Source: JAVBLU01 sp031553225 | GTDB taxonomy: Bacteria; Bacillota; Clostridia; Christensenellales; UBA1750 | DNA length: 64,000 nucleotides | Direction: 5' to 3' | Assembly: GCA_031553225.1 (NCBI GenBank) | Contig: JAVBLU010000034.1 | Location: forward strand, 1 to 64,000 | Shown here: positions 34,321 to 44,617 of the stretch, piece after piece | How the letters are laid out: each line of letters opens with the position of its first letter | Position numbering within the stretch: position 1 is the stretch's first letter | Notes under the pieces: model-generated | Databases searched by the model: none | Seen by the model: only the letters and a program-made list of their open reading frames with translations | What the model was told of the DNA's origin: nothing | Made by a program: the position numbers and the translations under genes

Positions 34321-34424
34321 GAACAAATGACGAGGAACCCAAGGCGGACCATCCTTGGCTCCTTGCGGAAACCCGAGATGGAAACGCGAAATCATTGCAT
34401 ACCTGGACGATCGGGGGTGGGAGC

Positions 34425-35453
34425 ATGGGCGTTTATGCGCAGGGCGCCGCACTGCGGCGCGAGCGGCTGGCCTCACTGCTTTCGCGCATGGCGGGCCTTA
34501 CGGCGGTGCTTGCTGGCGATGTGTGCGTGGATGTGTACTGGATGGCGGACATGCGCAAAAGCGAGCTGTCGCGCGAGACGCCTCATTTCCCGCTGCCCGT
34601 TACACACGAGAGCGCCGCCCTGGGTGCCGGCGGCAACGTGGCCGCCAACCTGCGCGCGCTTGGCGCGTTCGTGCGCGCCGTAGGCGCGGCCGGGGACGAC
34701 TGGCGGGGCGACTTGCTGCGCCGCCTGCTGCGGGATATCGGCGATTCGGGCGAGGGGATCGTACAGGCGGCGGGGATGACCTTCGCCTACTGCAAACCCG
34801 TTCGCTGCGGCATCTCCGAGGTGCGCTACGAGGACCCGCGCATCGACTTCACGCGCCTTGCGCCCTTATCCGAGGCAGAGGAAGGGCTTGTGCTGCGTGC
34901 GCTTGAGCGCGCCGCCGACGGCGCTGACGTGGTGTGCGTGGCCGACCAGTTCGCCAACGGCTCGATTACCCCCCGCGTACGGGAGGCCCTTGCGGACACC
35001 GCCCGGCGCATGCCCGTGGTGGTGGACTCGCGCGACCGCATCGGTTTGTACCGCGGGGCGTTTGTGCTAAAGCCCAACGAGGTGGAGTTGGGCCGGGCGA
35101 CCCGCCGGCCCCTGCGGCGAAGCGATCTGTCGGCCTGCGCGGATGCGGCGGGGGAACTCTCGGCGCTCACCGGCGCGCGCGTGTGCGTGACGCTCGGTCC
35201 GGACGGATGCCTTGCGCCCGGCGATCCGTCCGTGCACGTGCCGGGCGTAAGCGTGCCGCCTCCCGTGGACACGGTCGGCGCGGGCGATACGTTCCTGGCG
35301 GCCTTTGCGCTTGCCCTGGCGGCGGGCGCTGAGGCGTCCGAGGCGGCGGCCGTGGGCAACCTCGCCTCCAGCGTTACCGTGCGCAAGATCGGCTGCACGG
35401 GCACAGCCACGGCCGAGGAGATTCTGCGGCAGTTCAAAGAGTTAGAAGAGTAA
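34425..35453 (+). CDS. PfkB-family sugar kinase, HldE (RfaE) kinase-domain-like
   Basis: A 342-residue ribokinase-fold protein. ALGAGGNVAANLRALGA near 65-81 and VVDSRDR...LKPNEVE near 203-222 match the kinase half of HldE, which phosphorylates heptose 7-phosphate; the catalytic base is D288 in TVGAGDTF. There is no fused nucleotidyltransferase domain. ATG at 34425 follows GGTGGGAG; a TTG 30 bases upstream is less likely. It lies divergent from a HAD phosphatase and a deoxyhypusine-synthase-like protein and is followed 18 bases later by a DMT permease. Heptose or another sugar phosphate is the likely substrate; a full ADP-heptose pathway is not present in this window. Confidence 0.8.
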   Translation: MGVYAQGAALRRERLASLLSRMAGLTAVLAGDVCVDVYWMADMRKSELSRETPHFPLPVTHESAALGAGGNVAANLRALGAFVRAVGAAGDDWRGDLLRRLLRDIGDSGEGIVQAAGMTFAYCKPVRCGISEVRYEDPRIDFTRLAPLSEAEEGLVLRALERAADGADVVCVADQFANGSITPRVREALADTARRMPVVVDSRDRIGLYRGAFVLKPNEVELGRATRRPLRRSDLSACADAAGELSALTGARVCVTLGPDGCLAPGDPSVHVPGVSVPPPVDTVGAGDTFLAAFALALAAGAEASEAAAVGNLASSVTVRKIGCTGTATAEEILRQFKELEE

Positions 35454-35471
35454 GGAGTCGGCGGTAGGAAT

Positions 35472-36410
35472 ATGGAGCATCGTAAGAAGAGCGTGGCGCT
35501 GGCCGCGCTTGTCATGGCTATCGGAACGCTCATCAGCGCCACAACGGCCCCCAGCATGCGCTTCGTGCTCAACACGGGCATGCCGCCCCTGCAGCTCGCC
35601 TTTCTGCGCGCTGCGTTCGCCGCCGCGGGCAGCTTGGTCATCACCCTGGGTACGCCCGCCCTGCGCGGAGAGCTGCGCGCCCTGCCGCGAAAATCGTTTG
35701 CGCTGCTGGTGTTGGCGGGGGCCATGTTTGGGGGCCACTACGCCATGTGGGTGCCCGCTCTATCCTACACCACCACCTTTGCCGCGGGCATGCTCGCGTC
35801 CGTTCAGCCGCTGTTTGTGTTTGTGGGCGCGTGGCTTCTTCTGCATGAGCGCACGCCCCTTAAGTGCCTCATCGGCGCGGGCATGGCGCTGCTTGGCGTG
35901 GTGCTCATCGGCGTGGGCGAGATGGGCGGCTCGGCGCCCAACGCCCTGCTGGGGAATATGCTGGCCATCGGTACGGCCGTATTCGGCGCGGGGTACACCA
36001 TTTCGGCGCGAAAGGCGCGCGCGCACGTATCGCTGATGCCCTTCTTGGCCGTGCTTTTCACCACGGCCAGCGTCGTTTTGTTCGCCCTGACCGCCGCGAC
36101 CACCGGCTTTGCGCCGCTGCCGGGCGGCAGCGCGGGCGGACTGCTATTTTGGCTGGGGCTTGCGTGCACGCTGGGTACGCACGGTGGCTGGAACTATGCG
36201 CTGCGCTACATCGAAACCTCCACCGTGGCCATCGTGGGGCTGTTCGAGCCGGTCGGCGCGTCGCTTTTGTCCTGGGCGCTGTTCGGCGAGGCGCTCGGCT
36301 GGCCGCAGCTCCTCTCGGCGGCGCTCATCGTGGGCGGCATCGCGGTGTACCTGTACTTTGCCGCCGCGCCGCGCGCCGTGCCCGCGGCGTCCGCGGTGCT
36401 GTCCGATTAA
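35472..36410 (+). CDS. DMT superfamily transporter (EamA type)
   Basis: A 312-residue membrane protein with about ten hydrophobic helices in two repeated EamA halves. A C-terminal half motif GWNYALRYIETSTVAIVGL with nearby EPV is characteristic. These permeases export or import amino acids, nucleotide sugars or metabolites. It lies 18 bases after the HldE-type kinase and is likely co-transcribed. A bidirectional terminator follows. Confidence 0.88.
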   Translation: MEHRKKSVALAALVMAIGTLISATTAPSMRFVLNTGMPPLQLAFLRAAFAAAGSLVITLGTPALRGELRALPRKSFALLVLAGAMFGGHYAMWVPALSYTTTFAAGMLASVQPLFVFVGAWLLLHERTPLKCLIGAGMALLGVVLIGVGEMGGSAPNALLGNMLAIGTAVFGAGYTISARKARAHVSLMPFLAVLFTTASVVLFALTAATTGFAPLPGGSAGGLLFWLGLACTLGTHGGWNYALRYIETSTVAIVGLFEPVGASLLSWALFGEALGWPQLLSAALIVGGIAVYLYFAAAPRAVPAASAVLSD

Positions 36411-36446
36411 CCGCCTGCGGGCAAAGGCTTCGCCTGCGGGCAAGTG

Positions 36447-36487
36447 AAAAACCCTTCCTCGAGATGTGCCTCGAAGAAGGGTTTTTC
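36447..36487. terminator. Bidirectional rho-independent terminator
   Basis: AAAAACCCTTC and GAAGGGTTTTT with inner TCGAG/CTCGA pairs form a long hairpin. It has a T run on the plus strand after the DMT gene and, by its A-rich arm, one on the minus strand after the small gene ending at 36494. Confidence 0.85.
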
Positions 36488-36493
36488 TCGGGG

Positions 36494-36700
36494 TTACTTC
36501 GTGCCGCGCGGGTGGTCCTTATACGCGCCGGCGGGAAAGTTGCGCACTTCCCACAAACGCTGCGTGTCCGGCGCGATGCGCTTTTTTTCCTTTGCGCGGC
36601 CTTTGGGCTGTTTTGCCACTTCGGCATCACCCCGCGCTATTTTGCGCGCGGCCGCCGCTTCATATGCACGGTTACGGGCGCGCACGCGCGCCGCAGGCAT
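36494..36700 (-). CDS. Possible small basic protein or frameshifted tail of the transglutaminase gene
   Basis: A 68-residue frame, rich in Arg, Ala and Lys at the front and ending NFPAGAYKDHPRGTK. It overlaps the last 64 bases of the transglutaminase gene in another frame and stops seven bases before the terminator, the position expected of the real last gene. There is no clear ribosome site before its ATG. It may be a translationally coupled small protein, or the true C terminus of the transglutaminase reached through a frameshift or sequence error. Moderate doubt. Confidence 0.4.
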   Translation of the reverse strand: MPAARVRARNRAYEAAAARKIARGDAEVAKQPKGRAKEKKRIAPDTQRLWEVRNFPAGAYKDHPRGTK

Positions 36701-38952
36701 CTTTGGAAGAAGAAGGAGAATACGCCGATCGTGCGCCGCAGCGCCACGTTCTGCTCACGCTGCAGGCGCATCGCAAAGGCGATTTCCTGCGCGGTTGGCT
36801 CCTTCATGCCATACACGTAGCGCGTCCACACCTCGGCCACCTCGCCCAGCGAGCCCTCCTGCGGCCGCAGCCATCCGTCCACGCGCTGCGCGAAGGTGAG
36901 GGCCGTGTCGCCGGTCTTCATGCGCGCGTCATAAAAGCTGAGAATGGCGAGCAGGTCGTGGTAGTAGTGCGCTAGCTGATCGCCCGTGCTCGCCCATTTG
37001 CGCCGAACGTAGGGGAGGCGGAAGCGGCGATAATGGTGGGCGATGGGCAGGACGATGAACAAAAGCAGCAGCAGCGCGAGCAGCCCCCCGCCAACCCACA
37101 CGGGCGTGCCCGTCAGCAGAATTTCATAGTTTTGCGCTGGCGGCAGGTCGTCCGGAAGCGGCAACTCCTCCTCGGGCAGCGGGTCCTCCTCCACGCCGCC
37201 GGCTCCGCCGGAGGTGAGCAGTTCCTCCAGGGCCTGCGTGGGCGTCGGGTCAAAGGCCACCCAGCCGATACCGCCCAGATAGATCTCCACCCAGGCGTGC
37301 GCGTTGGCGTCGGTAACGAGCACACCGCCTGCGGCGTTGCGCGTACCGCCCGGCATGTAACCCTCCACGTACCGAGAGGGGAGCGCGGCGCAGCGCGCCA
37401 TAACGGCCATGGCCGTGGCGAAGTAAGTACAGTACCCCTCGCCGGTTTTCAGCATGTACGCAACGAAGTCCTCGTCCTGCGGCGGCACGCTCGGCTGCAG
37501 GTTGTAGGTGAAGGAGTCGCGCAGATAGGCTTCCAGCGCGGCGGCCTTTTCGTAGGGCGTGCCCCCTCCGGCGGCGTCTTTGGCGGCCTGGGAGACGCTT
37601 TCGGGGAGACCGTCGGGCAGCTGCAGGTAGTTGGCCAGCTCGGCCTGTTTGCCGGCATTCTCCGGCGCCGCGCCGCCGCCCAGCGCGGTCACGGCCTGTT
37701 CGAAGGCCTCGCTGCCGCGCAGGGAGAGCCGCGTGTGTACGGTATAGACCTGCTCCAGCAGAGGCGGGCGGGAGGCGTACGCTTCGGCGTCTCCGGCGAA
37801 GTAGGGGATAAAGCCTTCCTCCGGCGAGGTGATCGCCAGGACGCGCCCGGAAGTGAAGAGCGTGTTCCAGCCGTACGATTTTTGCAGGACGGTCACTTCC
37901 GTCTCGTGGTACAGCGAGCCTTCCAGCGCAAGGCCTTCCGGCACGAGCGCCGGGGCAGGACGTGACAGGTCGAAGGTCTCCGCCTGCTGCTCGCGCGAGA
38001 GAACGCTGCCGATGCGGCGGTCCGGGCCGTGGCTTACATCCAGCCACCCGCTGCCCGTATAGTAGCTGTACACCGCGCCGCGCAGGTACACGGGGCGGTC
38101 GGCGTACACCTCCAGCACGTTGCCCTCGCCCAGGGTCACGGGGCCGCCCAGGCGGTCGCCCAGCGGCTGAAAACCGCTGTGCGCTATGGCGTAGGTGGTG
38201 CGTGGCCGCGTAAAGCCCGTATAGGGGGCAAGCAGGTCGTTCACGTCGCCAAAGGCGCGCTCGGCCCACGTGGCGCGCCAGGCGGAGGTGTCGGACGCGA
38301 CGGCCGAGAGCGCGCACACGGCCATCACGCCCGCTACGGCCAGCGCGTACAGCTGCAGCCGCGCGCGAGCCTCCGGCGGCGTGCCCTCGCGCTTTTTCAG
38401 CGCCGAGCGGGTCATCTGTGCGAACACCGCCACGGCGGCCATGCCCGCAAACGGCAGCAGGTAGTAGTGCTGCAGCCCCCACATCGCACCAAACAGCGCC
38501 ACGGCGGCTATCGCCAGCACAAGCGAGGAGGGGAGCTTGCGCACGAAGGCGAAGGAAAACGCGCCCGCGCCCGCCCAGATAAGCCCGGCCAGCCAAAGTC
38601 CATACGGCGCCTGCAGGTTGGTTCTGCGCCAGGAGTAGAGATAGAGCCAGTAGGCGAAGGGATGCAGATGCTTGTCCCAAACCAGCTGCAGGAAGGCGAG
38701 GATTGCCTCCATGCCGGAGCGTCGCAGCACGACCAGGAAAGCGACGGCCAGCGCGGATGCAAAAGCCACGCCGCTCTTCCAGTTGTAGAAGAGCGGCGTG
38801 AACACGATGAACACGGCCGTGAGCGCGGCCAAAGTAACCGGCACGGAGAAGGGCACCGGGAAGGCGCGGCACAAAACGCCCGCCACGCCCCCGGCGAACA
38901 GCAGGTAAATGCAATAATCGGCCAGCAGCCGGACGCGCCATTCGCGGTTCAT
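36637..38952 (-). CDS. Membrane-anchored transglutaminase-like protein (TgpA type)
   Basis: A 771-residue protein. About six membrane helices fill residues 8-220, an external domain follows, and the transglutaminase core carries the triad C508 (GEGYCTYFAT), H552 (ANAHAWVEIYL) and D568 (WVAFDPTPTQ). Another helix lies near 620-640, followed by a DUF4129-like cytosolic tail. Such proteins accompany MoxR and DUF58 proteins and may cleave or crosslink peptides at the cell surface. The start overlaps the DUF58 stop as ATGA. The last residues (RRPRAK) are unusually basic; see the overlapping small frame. Confidence 0.9.
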   Translation of the reverse strand: MNREWRVRLLADYCIYLLFAGGVAGVLCRAFPVPFSVPVTLAALTAVFIVFTPLFYNWKSGVAFASALAVAFLVVLRRSGMEAILAFLQLVWDKHLHPFAYWLYLYSWRRTNLQAPYGLWLAGLIWAGAGAFSFAFVRKLPSSLVLAIAAVALFGAMWGLQHYYLLPFAGMAAVAVFAQMTRSALKKREGTPPEARARLQLYALAVAGVMAVCALSAVASDTSAWRATWAERAFGDVNDLLAPYTGFTRPRTTYAIAHSGFQPLGDRLGGPVTLGEGNVLEVYADRPVYLRGAVYSYYTGSGWLDVSHGPDRRIGSVLSREQQAETFDLSRPAPALVPEGLALEGSLYHETEVTVLQKSYGWNTLFTSGRVLAITSPEEGFIPYFAGDAEAYASRPPLLEQVYTVHTRLSLRGSEAFEQAVTALGGGAAPENAGKQAELANYLQLPDGLPESVSQAAKDAAGGGTPYEKAAALEAYLRDSFTYNLQPSVPPQDEDFVAYMLKTGEGYCTYFATAMAVMARCAALPSRYVEGYMPGGTRNAAGGVLVTDANAHAWVEIYLGGIGWVAFDPTPTQALEELLTSGGAGGVEEDPLPEEELPLPDDLPPAQNYEILLTGTPVWVGGGLLALLLLLFIVLPIAHHYRRFRLPYVRRKWASTGDQLAHYYHDLLAILSFYDARMKTGDTALTFAQRVDGWLRPQEGSLGEVAEVWTRYVYGMKEPTAQEIAFAMRLQREQNVALRRTIGVFSFFFQRCLRRACAPVTVHMKRRPRAK

Positions 38953-40153
38953 GCGGCGCCTCCGCGCGTGTCGCGCAGCTCGTCCTCGTGCAGAATGAGC
39001 CGGGCCTGCGCGCCCTTTCCGCGCAGCGCCGCAATCTGCCGCTCGGACAAGTCGTATTTTTCCATGGGCGCGGCGCACAGATACACGCACAGGTGCACCC
39101 CGCGCGCCCGCATCGATTCCAGCGCGCCGAAGAGATGATCCGTCATGAGCGGGGTAACCACCACGACGGAAGTATGCGCAGAGGTGCCCGCCAGCTCAAG
39201 GCCGATAATGTCCTGCATGGGGTAGCTCCTGCCGAAGGGCGCAAACGCCAGATACGTGGAGAGAGCGGAGATGTCCGTGGGTTTGGTGGCCAGAAACTGC
39301 ACGCGCTCGGGGTCGTAGGCCACAAAGCGGACCGGGATCCAGCGCGTGAGCAGATGCGCCGCCACGGAGAGGGCCGTGGTGACGCACAGGTCTTCGATCT
39401 GTACCCGGCGCAGCCCCTCGCGGCCGTGCGCGTTCACGTCCAGCAAAATGAGCGCGTCCGGCCGCTCCTCGCCTTCATAGCGCTTTACCAGGAGGCTGCC
39501 GCGCCGCACGGACGCCTTCCAGTGGATGCGCCGCATGGGGTCGCCGACCATATATGCGCGCGTGTCCGCGTAGGAGGCTTCAACGCGCGAGAGCACGCGC
39601 CGGGACAGCCGCCCCTCGCTGATGCGCGTGGGCAGCTCAAAACTGCCCAGAGGGATGGGGCGGGGTTCCACGTTCAGGCGCAGGGGCTGGAAATATCCGG
39701 TATGGCGCATGGGCAGGCGCAGGTTGACCAGACCGAACAGGTCCGTTACGGCGACGTGCGTAAAGCCGATCTCGTAGGAGCCGCGGTACGGGCAGTCGAT
39801 CTCCTCCTCGCGCACGCGGGCCTGGCCGGGCAGCACCGTTGCGTCCATGGTTTGCGGCGCGCCCGAGAGGGAGGAAACGGGCGTATGATAGCTCATGCGG
39901 ATAAAGGAGAAGGGAAAGAAGCGGTCGTTGTGCAGCTCGAAGCGCAGCGTGATGCGCGCACCCTTAACGGCCTGATGCGCGGAGAGGGACTGCGTGTACT
40001 TAAACCCGAAGAGCTGCGCGGCGCACAGCGCAAGGCACGCCGCCAAAAGCCCCAGGCACAGCGCGAAGCCCGCGACGAAAAAGCGCTCGCCGGTTGCCAG
40101 CGCGCTGACCAGCAGGCTGCCGGCCAGAAGCCCGACCGTCCACCTGCGCGCCG

Positions 40154-40157
<4 letters not shown>
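38949..40157 (-). CDS. DUF58 domain protein
   Basis: A 402-residue protein with two N-terminal membrane helices (about 8-50) and a DUF58 domain whose hallmark RRIHWKASVRRGSLLVKRYE lies near 210-230. The following stretch (ALILLDVNAHG) is a VWA-like fold strand. DUF58 proteins pair with MoxR ATPases and a transglutaminase in a conserved module that acts on complex assembly or cell-surface maturation. ATG at 40157 overlaps the MoxR stop as ATGA. Confidence 0.9.
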
Positions 40158-41092
<935 letters not shown>

Positions 41093-41123
41093 TCAAAGCC
41101 CTTCCCTCTTAGGTTATAAGACT

Positions 41124-41152
41124 AGCATACCGTAACGCTTGGAAATTGGCAA
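41124..41152 (-). promoter_or_regulatory. Promoter of the MoxR operon
   Basis: On the minus strand TTGCCA (41152-41147), 17 bases, TATGCT (41129-41124). The rest of the 304-base gap (41153-41396) has no gene; TTGTAT and TATTAA, 18 bases apart near 41179-41208, are a weak candidate promoter for the P-type ATPase. Confidence 0.7.
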
Positions 41153-41396
41153 GAAGTGTCACGGAGCATTTGTGAACATTGTATTAATTTGCCATTGGGC
41201 CGTATTAATGTTGTCTTTTTTTACCTGAAGAATGGGAGTATATGGATATCGCGTCGCCGAAGACAGATCCGGCCGCCATCCCTCGCCGGATCCGTTCGCG
41301 CAATGGGGAGGCGGGCTTCGCCGCAGGCGTTCAAGTTTGCACAGCCGGGTATGCCGGGGGGACAGGCCGCATAGATATGGGGCGGGAGGTGCCCAT

Positions 41397-44078
41397 ATGC
41401 AGTTACGAATGAGAAATCCCATGCGTACCCTGGGCGCAGGGGAAGGCCTGTCACAGGAGGAAGTGGCGCGCTCACGCGCGCTGCACGGCTCCAACGCCCT
41501 GCCGCCCGCCAAGCGCTCGTCCCTCCTGCGCAAGTTTATGGAGGCGTTCAGCGACCCGATCATACGCATCCTGCTCGTGGCGTTGTTCGTCAACCTGGTG
41601 TTCCTTCTGCGCTCCATGAGCTGGTACGAGCCTTTGGGCATCGCCGCGGCCGTGCTTCTGGCCACGCTCATTTCCACGCTGTGCGAGCGCAGCAACGAGT
41701 CGGCCTTTGACAAACTGCAGGAGGAGGCGGCCCGTACGACCTGCCGCGTACGCAGGGCGGAGGGCATCCGCGAAGCGCCCGTGGAGGATGTGGTCGTGGG
41801 CGACCTGGTGGCCCTGCAGGCCGGCGAGCGCGTGCCTGCGGACGGCGTGATGCGCCAAGGCGAACTGCTGGTGGACCAAAGCGCCCTTAACGGCGAGGCC
41901 AAGGAAGCGCGCAAAGCCCCCGCCGGGCAGGGCAAGCCGCTCACGGGGTTCCTTGCGCCCGAGCGGCTGTTCCGCGGGTCGGTGGTGTGCTCGGGCGAGG
42001 GCGAGTTTCTGGTGGAGGCCGTAGGCGAAAAGACCATGTACGGCCAGCTGGCGCGCGACATACAGGAGGAGGCGCGTCAGTCGCCACTGAAGCTGCGCCT
42101 TGCGCATCTGGCGGGCGTCATCTCGCGCATGGGGTACATCGGCGCGGCGCTCGTGATGCTGGCTTACCTCTTTAACGCCTTCTTCCTGGACTTCTCCTTC
42201 AACGTGCCCGTGGCGCTTGCGTATTTTGCCGACTGGCGTACCCTTGCACAGGCGCTTTTGCAGGCGGCGACGCTTGCCGTCACGGTGATTGTGGTGGCCG
42301 TGCCCGAAGGGCTGCCCATGATGGTGGCGGTGGTGCTCTCCTCCAACATGAAGCGCATGCTGCGCGACCATGTGCTCGTGCGCAAAATGACCGGCATTGA
42401 AACGGCCGGCTCCATGAGCATCCTCTTTACGGACAAGACGGGCACGGTGACGCAGGGAAGGCTGGCCGTGCATTCCTTCATCGGCGGGGACGGCCAGGCG
42501 TACGACGCTTTCCCGGAAGTTGCCCGCCGCCCCGGGCTGTGGCGGCTGGTGGAGGCCTCGCTGCGCTACAACAACGCCGCGGAGATGAGCGGCGGCGGCA
42601 TCGCCCGCCGCGCCATAGGCGGCAACGGCACCGATCGGGCGCTGCTTGAGGCCGTGGACGCGCTTCCGGCCGCGGCGCCGCTGCTTAAGACCGCGCTTGT
42701 GCCCTTTAACAGCCGTATCAAGTTTTCCGCCGTGCGCGTGAGCGGCGAGGTGAAGCTGACGCTGCTCAAAGGCGCGCCGGACGTGCTGCTGCCGCGCTGC
42801 GCGCAGTGCGTTACCAAAGACGGCGCACTGCGCCCCTATACGCAGCAGACGGAGATCAAGCGCCAGATGAGGCGCGCCGAAGAGCGCGCGCTTCGGCTGG
42901 TGGCGCTGTGCGCCACCACATCGCCGGTGGCGGAGGACGCCCTGCCAAGCGACCTGCAGCTCATCGGCCTTGTGGCGATGCGCGACGAGATCCGCCCCGA
43001 GGCGGCGCATGCGGTGCGGCAGGTGCGCGAGGCGGGCGTGCAGGTGGTGATGATGACCGGCGACGCCAAGGCGACCGCCCAGGCCATCGCCCAGGAGACG
43101 GGCATCCTGTCCGCGCCGGGCGAGCTGGTGCTCATGTCCGAGGAGCTGGGCACCCTTACCGACGAGCAGGTAAAGGCGCTGCTTCCCCAGCTCAGGGTGG
43201 TGGCGCGCGCGCTGCCCGCCGACAAGAGCCGTCTGGTGCGCCTCGCCCAGGAGGCGGGGTACGTGGCGGGCATGACGGGCGACGGCGTAAACGACGCGCC
43301 GGCGCTTAAGAAAGCCGACGTAGGCTTCGCCATGGGCTCGGGCACCGAGGTGGCCAAGGAGGCGGGGGACATCGTCATCCTGGACGACAACATCCGCTCC
43401 ATCGCCCGCGCTATCCTGTACGGCCGCACGATCTTCAGGAGCATCCGAAAGTTCATCGTGTTTCAGCTCACCATCAATTTCTGCGCGGTGGGGATCTCGG
43501 TGCTCTGCCCGCTGCTGGGCGTGGACCAGCCGGTGACGGTGCTGCAGATGCTGTGGATCAACATGGTGATGGACACGCTGGCCGGCCTTGCCTTCGCGGG
43601 CGAACCGCCCCAGGACAGCTCCATGCGCGAGCCGCCCAAACCGCGCGACGCGCGCATCCTGAACGTGCCCATGATGTCCGCCATTGTCGTGACCGGCCTT
43701 TACTGCGTCGGTTTGTGCGTCGCGTTTCTCAAGACGCCGCTGTCGGCCTTCGTGCGCCCCGCGCCCGACAATCGATACCTGCTCACGGCGTTCTTCGGCC
43801 TGTTCATCTTTCTGGCCATCGTCGTCGCCTTCTGCGCGCGAACGCCCCGGCGGCACCTGTTCGCCGACATTCTGCGCAACCGTGTCTTCCTTGCGGTGAT
43901 GGCCGCGGTGGCGGCCGTGCAGCTGGCGCTTTTGTACCTGGGGGGGCCGCTCTTCCGCACGGCCGGGCTCACCGGGCGCGAGCTCATGTACATCGCCCTC
44001 CTTGCCCTCAGCGTGCTGCCCGTGGATTTTTTGCGCAAGCACGCTTTGGCAGGCAGGGAGGGGCGGCGGCGGCGCTGA
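41397..44078 (+). CDS. P-type Ca2+-transporting ATPase-like pump
   Basis: An 893-residue type II P-type ATPase. In order: N-terminal cation ATPase domain, actuator domain with NGEAKEA (instead of TGES), membrane helix with VPEGLP, phosphorylation site D346 in FTDKTGTVTQG, nucleotide-binding domain with KGAPDV, hinge GDGVNDAPALKKADVG, and a C-terminal four-helix domain with NMVMDTLAGLAFA. The pattern suits SERCA/PMCA-like calcium pumps. GGGAGG lies eight bases upstream of the ATG. The gene is alone in its transcription unit. Confidence 0.95.
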   Translation: MQLRMRNPMRTLGAGEGLSQEEVARSRALHGSNALPPAKRSSLLRKFMEAFSDPIIRILLVALFVNLVFLLRSMSWYEPLGIAAAVLLATLISTLCERSNESAFDKLQEEAARTTCRVRRAEGIREAPVEDVVVGDLVALQAGERVPADGVMRQGELLVDQSALNGEAKEARKAPAGQGKPLTGFLAPERLFRGSVVCSGEGEFLVEAVGEKTMYGQLARDIQEEARQSPLKLRLAHLAGVISRMGYIGAALVMLAYLFNAFFLDFSFNVPVALAYFADWRTLAQALLQAATLAVTVIVVAVPEGLPMMVAVVLSSNMKRMLRDHVLVRKMTGIETAGSMSILFTDKTGTVTQGRLAVHSFIGGDGQAYDAFPEVARRPGLWRLVEASLRYNNAAEMSGGGIARRAIGGNGTDRALLEAVDALPAAAPLLKTALVPFNSRIKFSAVRVSGEVKLTLLKGAPDVLLPRCAQCVTKDGALRPYTQQTEIKRQMRRAEERALRLVALCATTSPVAEDALPSDLQLIGLVAMRDEIRPEAAHAVRQVREAGVQVVMMTGDAKATAQAIAQETGILSAPGELVLMSEELGTLTDEQVKALLPQLRVVARALPADKSRLVRLAQEAGYVAGMTGDGVNDAPALKKADVGFAMGSGTEVAKEAGDIVILDDNIRSIARAILYGRTIFRSIRKFIVFQLTINFCAVGISVLCPLLGVDQPVTVLQMLWINMVMDTLAGLAFAGEPPQDSSMREPPKPRDARILNVPMMSAIVVTGLYCVGLCVAFLKTPLSAFVRPAPDNRYLLTAFFGLFIFLAIVVAFCARTPRRHLFADILRNRVFLAVMAAVAAVQLALLYLGGPLFRTAGLTGRELMYIALLALSVLPVDFLRKHALAGREGRRRR

Positions 44079-44127
44079 GCCTTGCGGATTGTTCACACAA
44101 CAGTAACGGATGGCCGTGCGCAAAGGC

Positions 44128-44156
44128 TTGTTTCACGCCCTTGCGCATTGTATAAT
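44128..44156 (+). promoter_or_regulatory. Promoter of the P-loop / threonine synthase unit
   Basis: TTGTTT (44128-44133), 17 bases, TATAAT (44151-44156). The leader to the ATG at 44186 is about 24 bases and contains AAGGAGG. Confidence 0.72.
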
Positions 44157-44185
44157 GTTTTCATGCAAGGGAAGGAGGCATAACG

Positions 44186-44596
44186 ATGATCAAGGTAATT
44201 TACGGCAGAAAAGGTTCCGGCAAGACGAAACGGATCATCGACATGGCCAACGATGCCGTGCGCGCCTACAACGGGGACATCGTTTTCATCGACGACGACA
44301 ACCGCTACATGCTGGATTTGCAGCATGAGATACGCTTTGCAAACGCCACCGAGTACGGCATCTCCAGCCCGGACATGCTGCTCGGGTTCCTGGCGGGCAT
44401 CATCGCCTCCAATTACGACATGAGCCTTCTGTTCATCGACGGGTTCCTGCGCATCATCAAGCAGCCCCTCGGGGAGCTTGCGGATTTCTTCGCGCGGCTG
44501 AAAACGCTGGCCGATGAGCATGAGCTGACCGTGGTCATCTCCTGCTCGGGCGACCCGGATTCCATGCCCGATTTCCTGGCCAGTCACATCATCTAA
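44186..44596 (+). CDS. Small P-loop protein of unknown role (often annotated as PilT-like)
   Basis: A 136-residue protein. The Walker A motif is GRKGSGKT (7-14) and a likely Walker B is SLLFIDGFLRII near 80-91. IVFIDDDNRYMLDLQ near 32-46 is highly conserved in Clostridia homologues, which are often called twitching-motility PilT in databases. It is far too short for PilT and lacks its domains, so that name is probably wrong. It may be an ATP- or GTP-dependent regulator. It shares a promoter with threonine synthase 21 bases downstream. Confidence 0.75.
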   Translation: MIKVIYGRKGSGKTKRIIDMANDAVRAYNGDIVFIDDDNRYMLDLQHEIRFANATEYGISSPDMLLGFLAGIIASNYDMSLLFIDGFLRIIKQPLGELADFFARLKTLADEHELTVVISCSGDPDSMPDFLASHII

Positions 44597-44617
44597 AGAA
44601 CGATAGGCGGAGGGGCC

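Noticed and set aside
41472..44123. A long open frame antisense to the P-type ATPase
   Set aside because: Sense strand carries every P-type ATPase motif. The reverse frame lacks a ribosome site and a domain.
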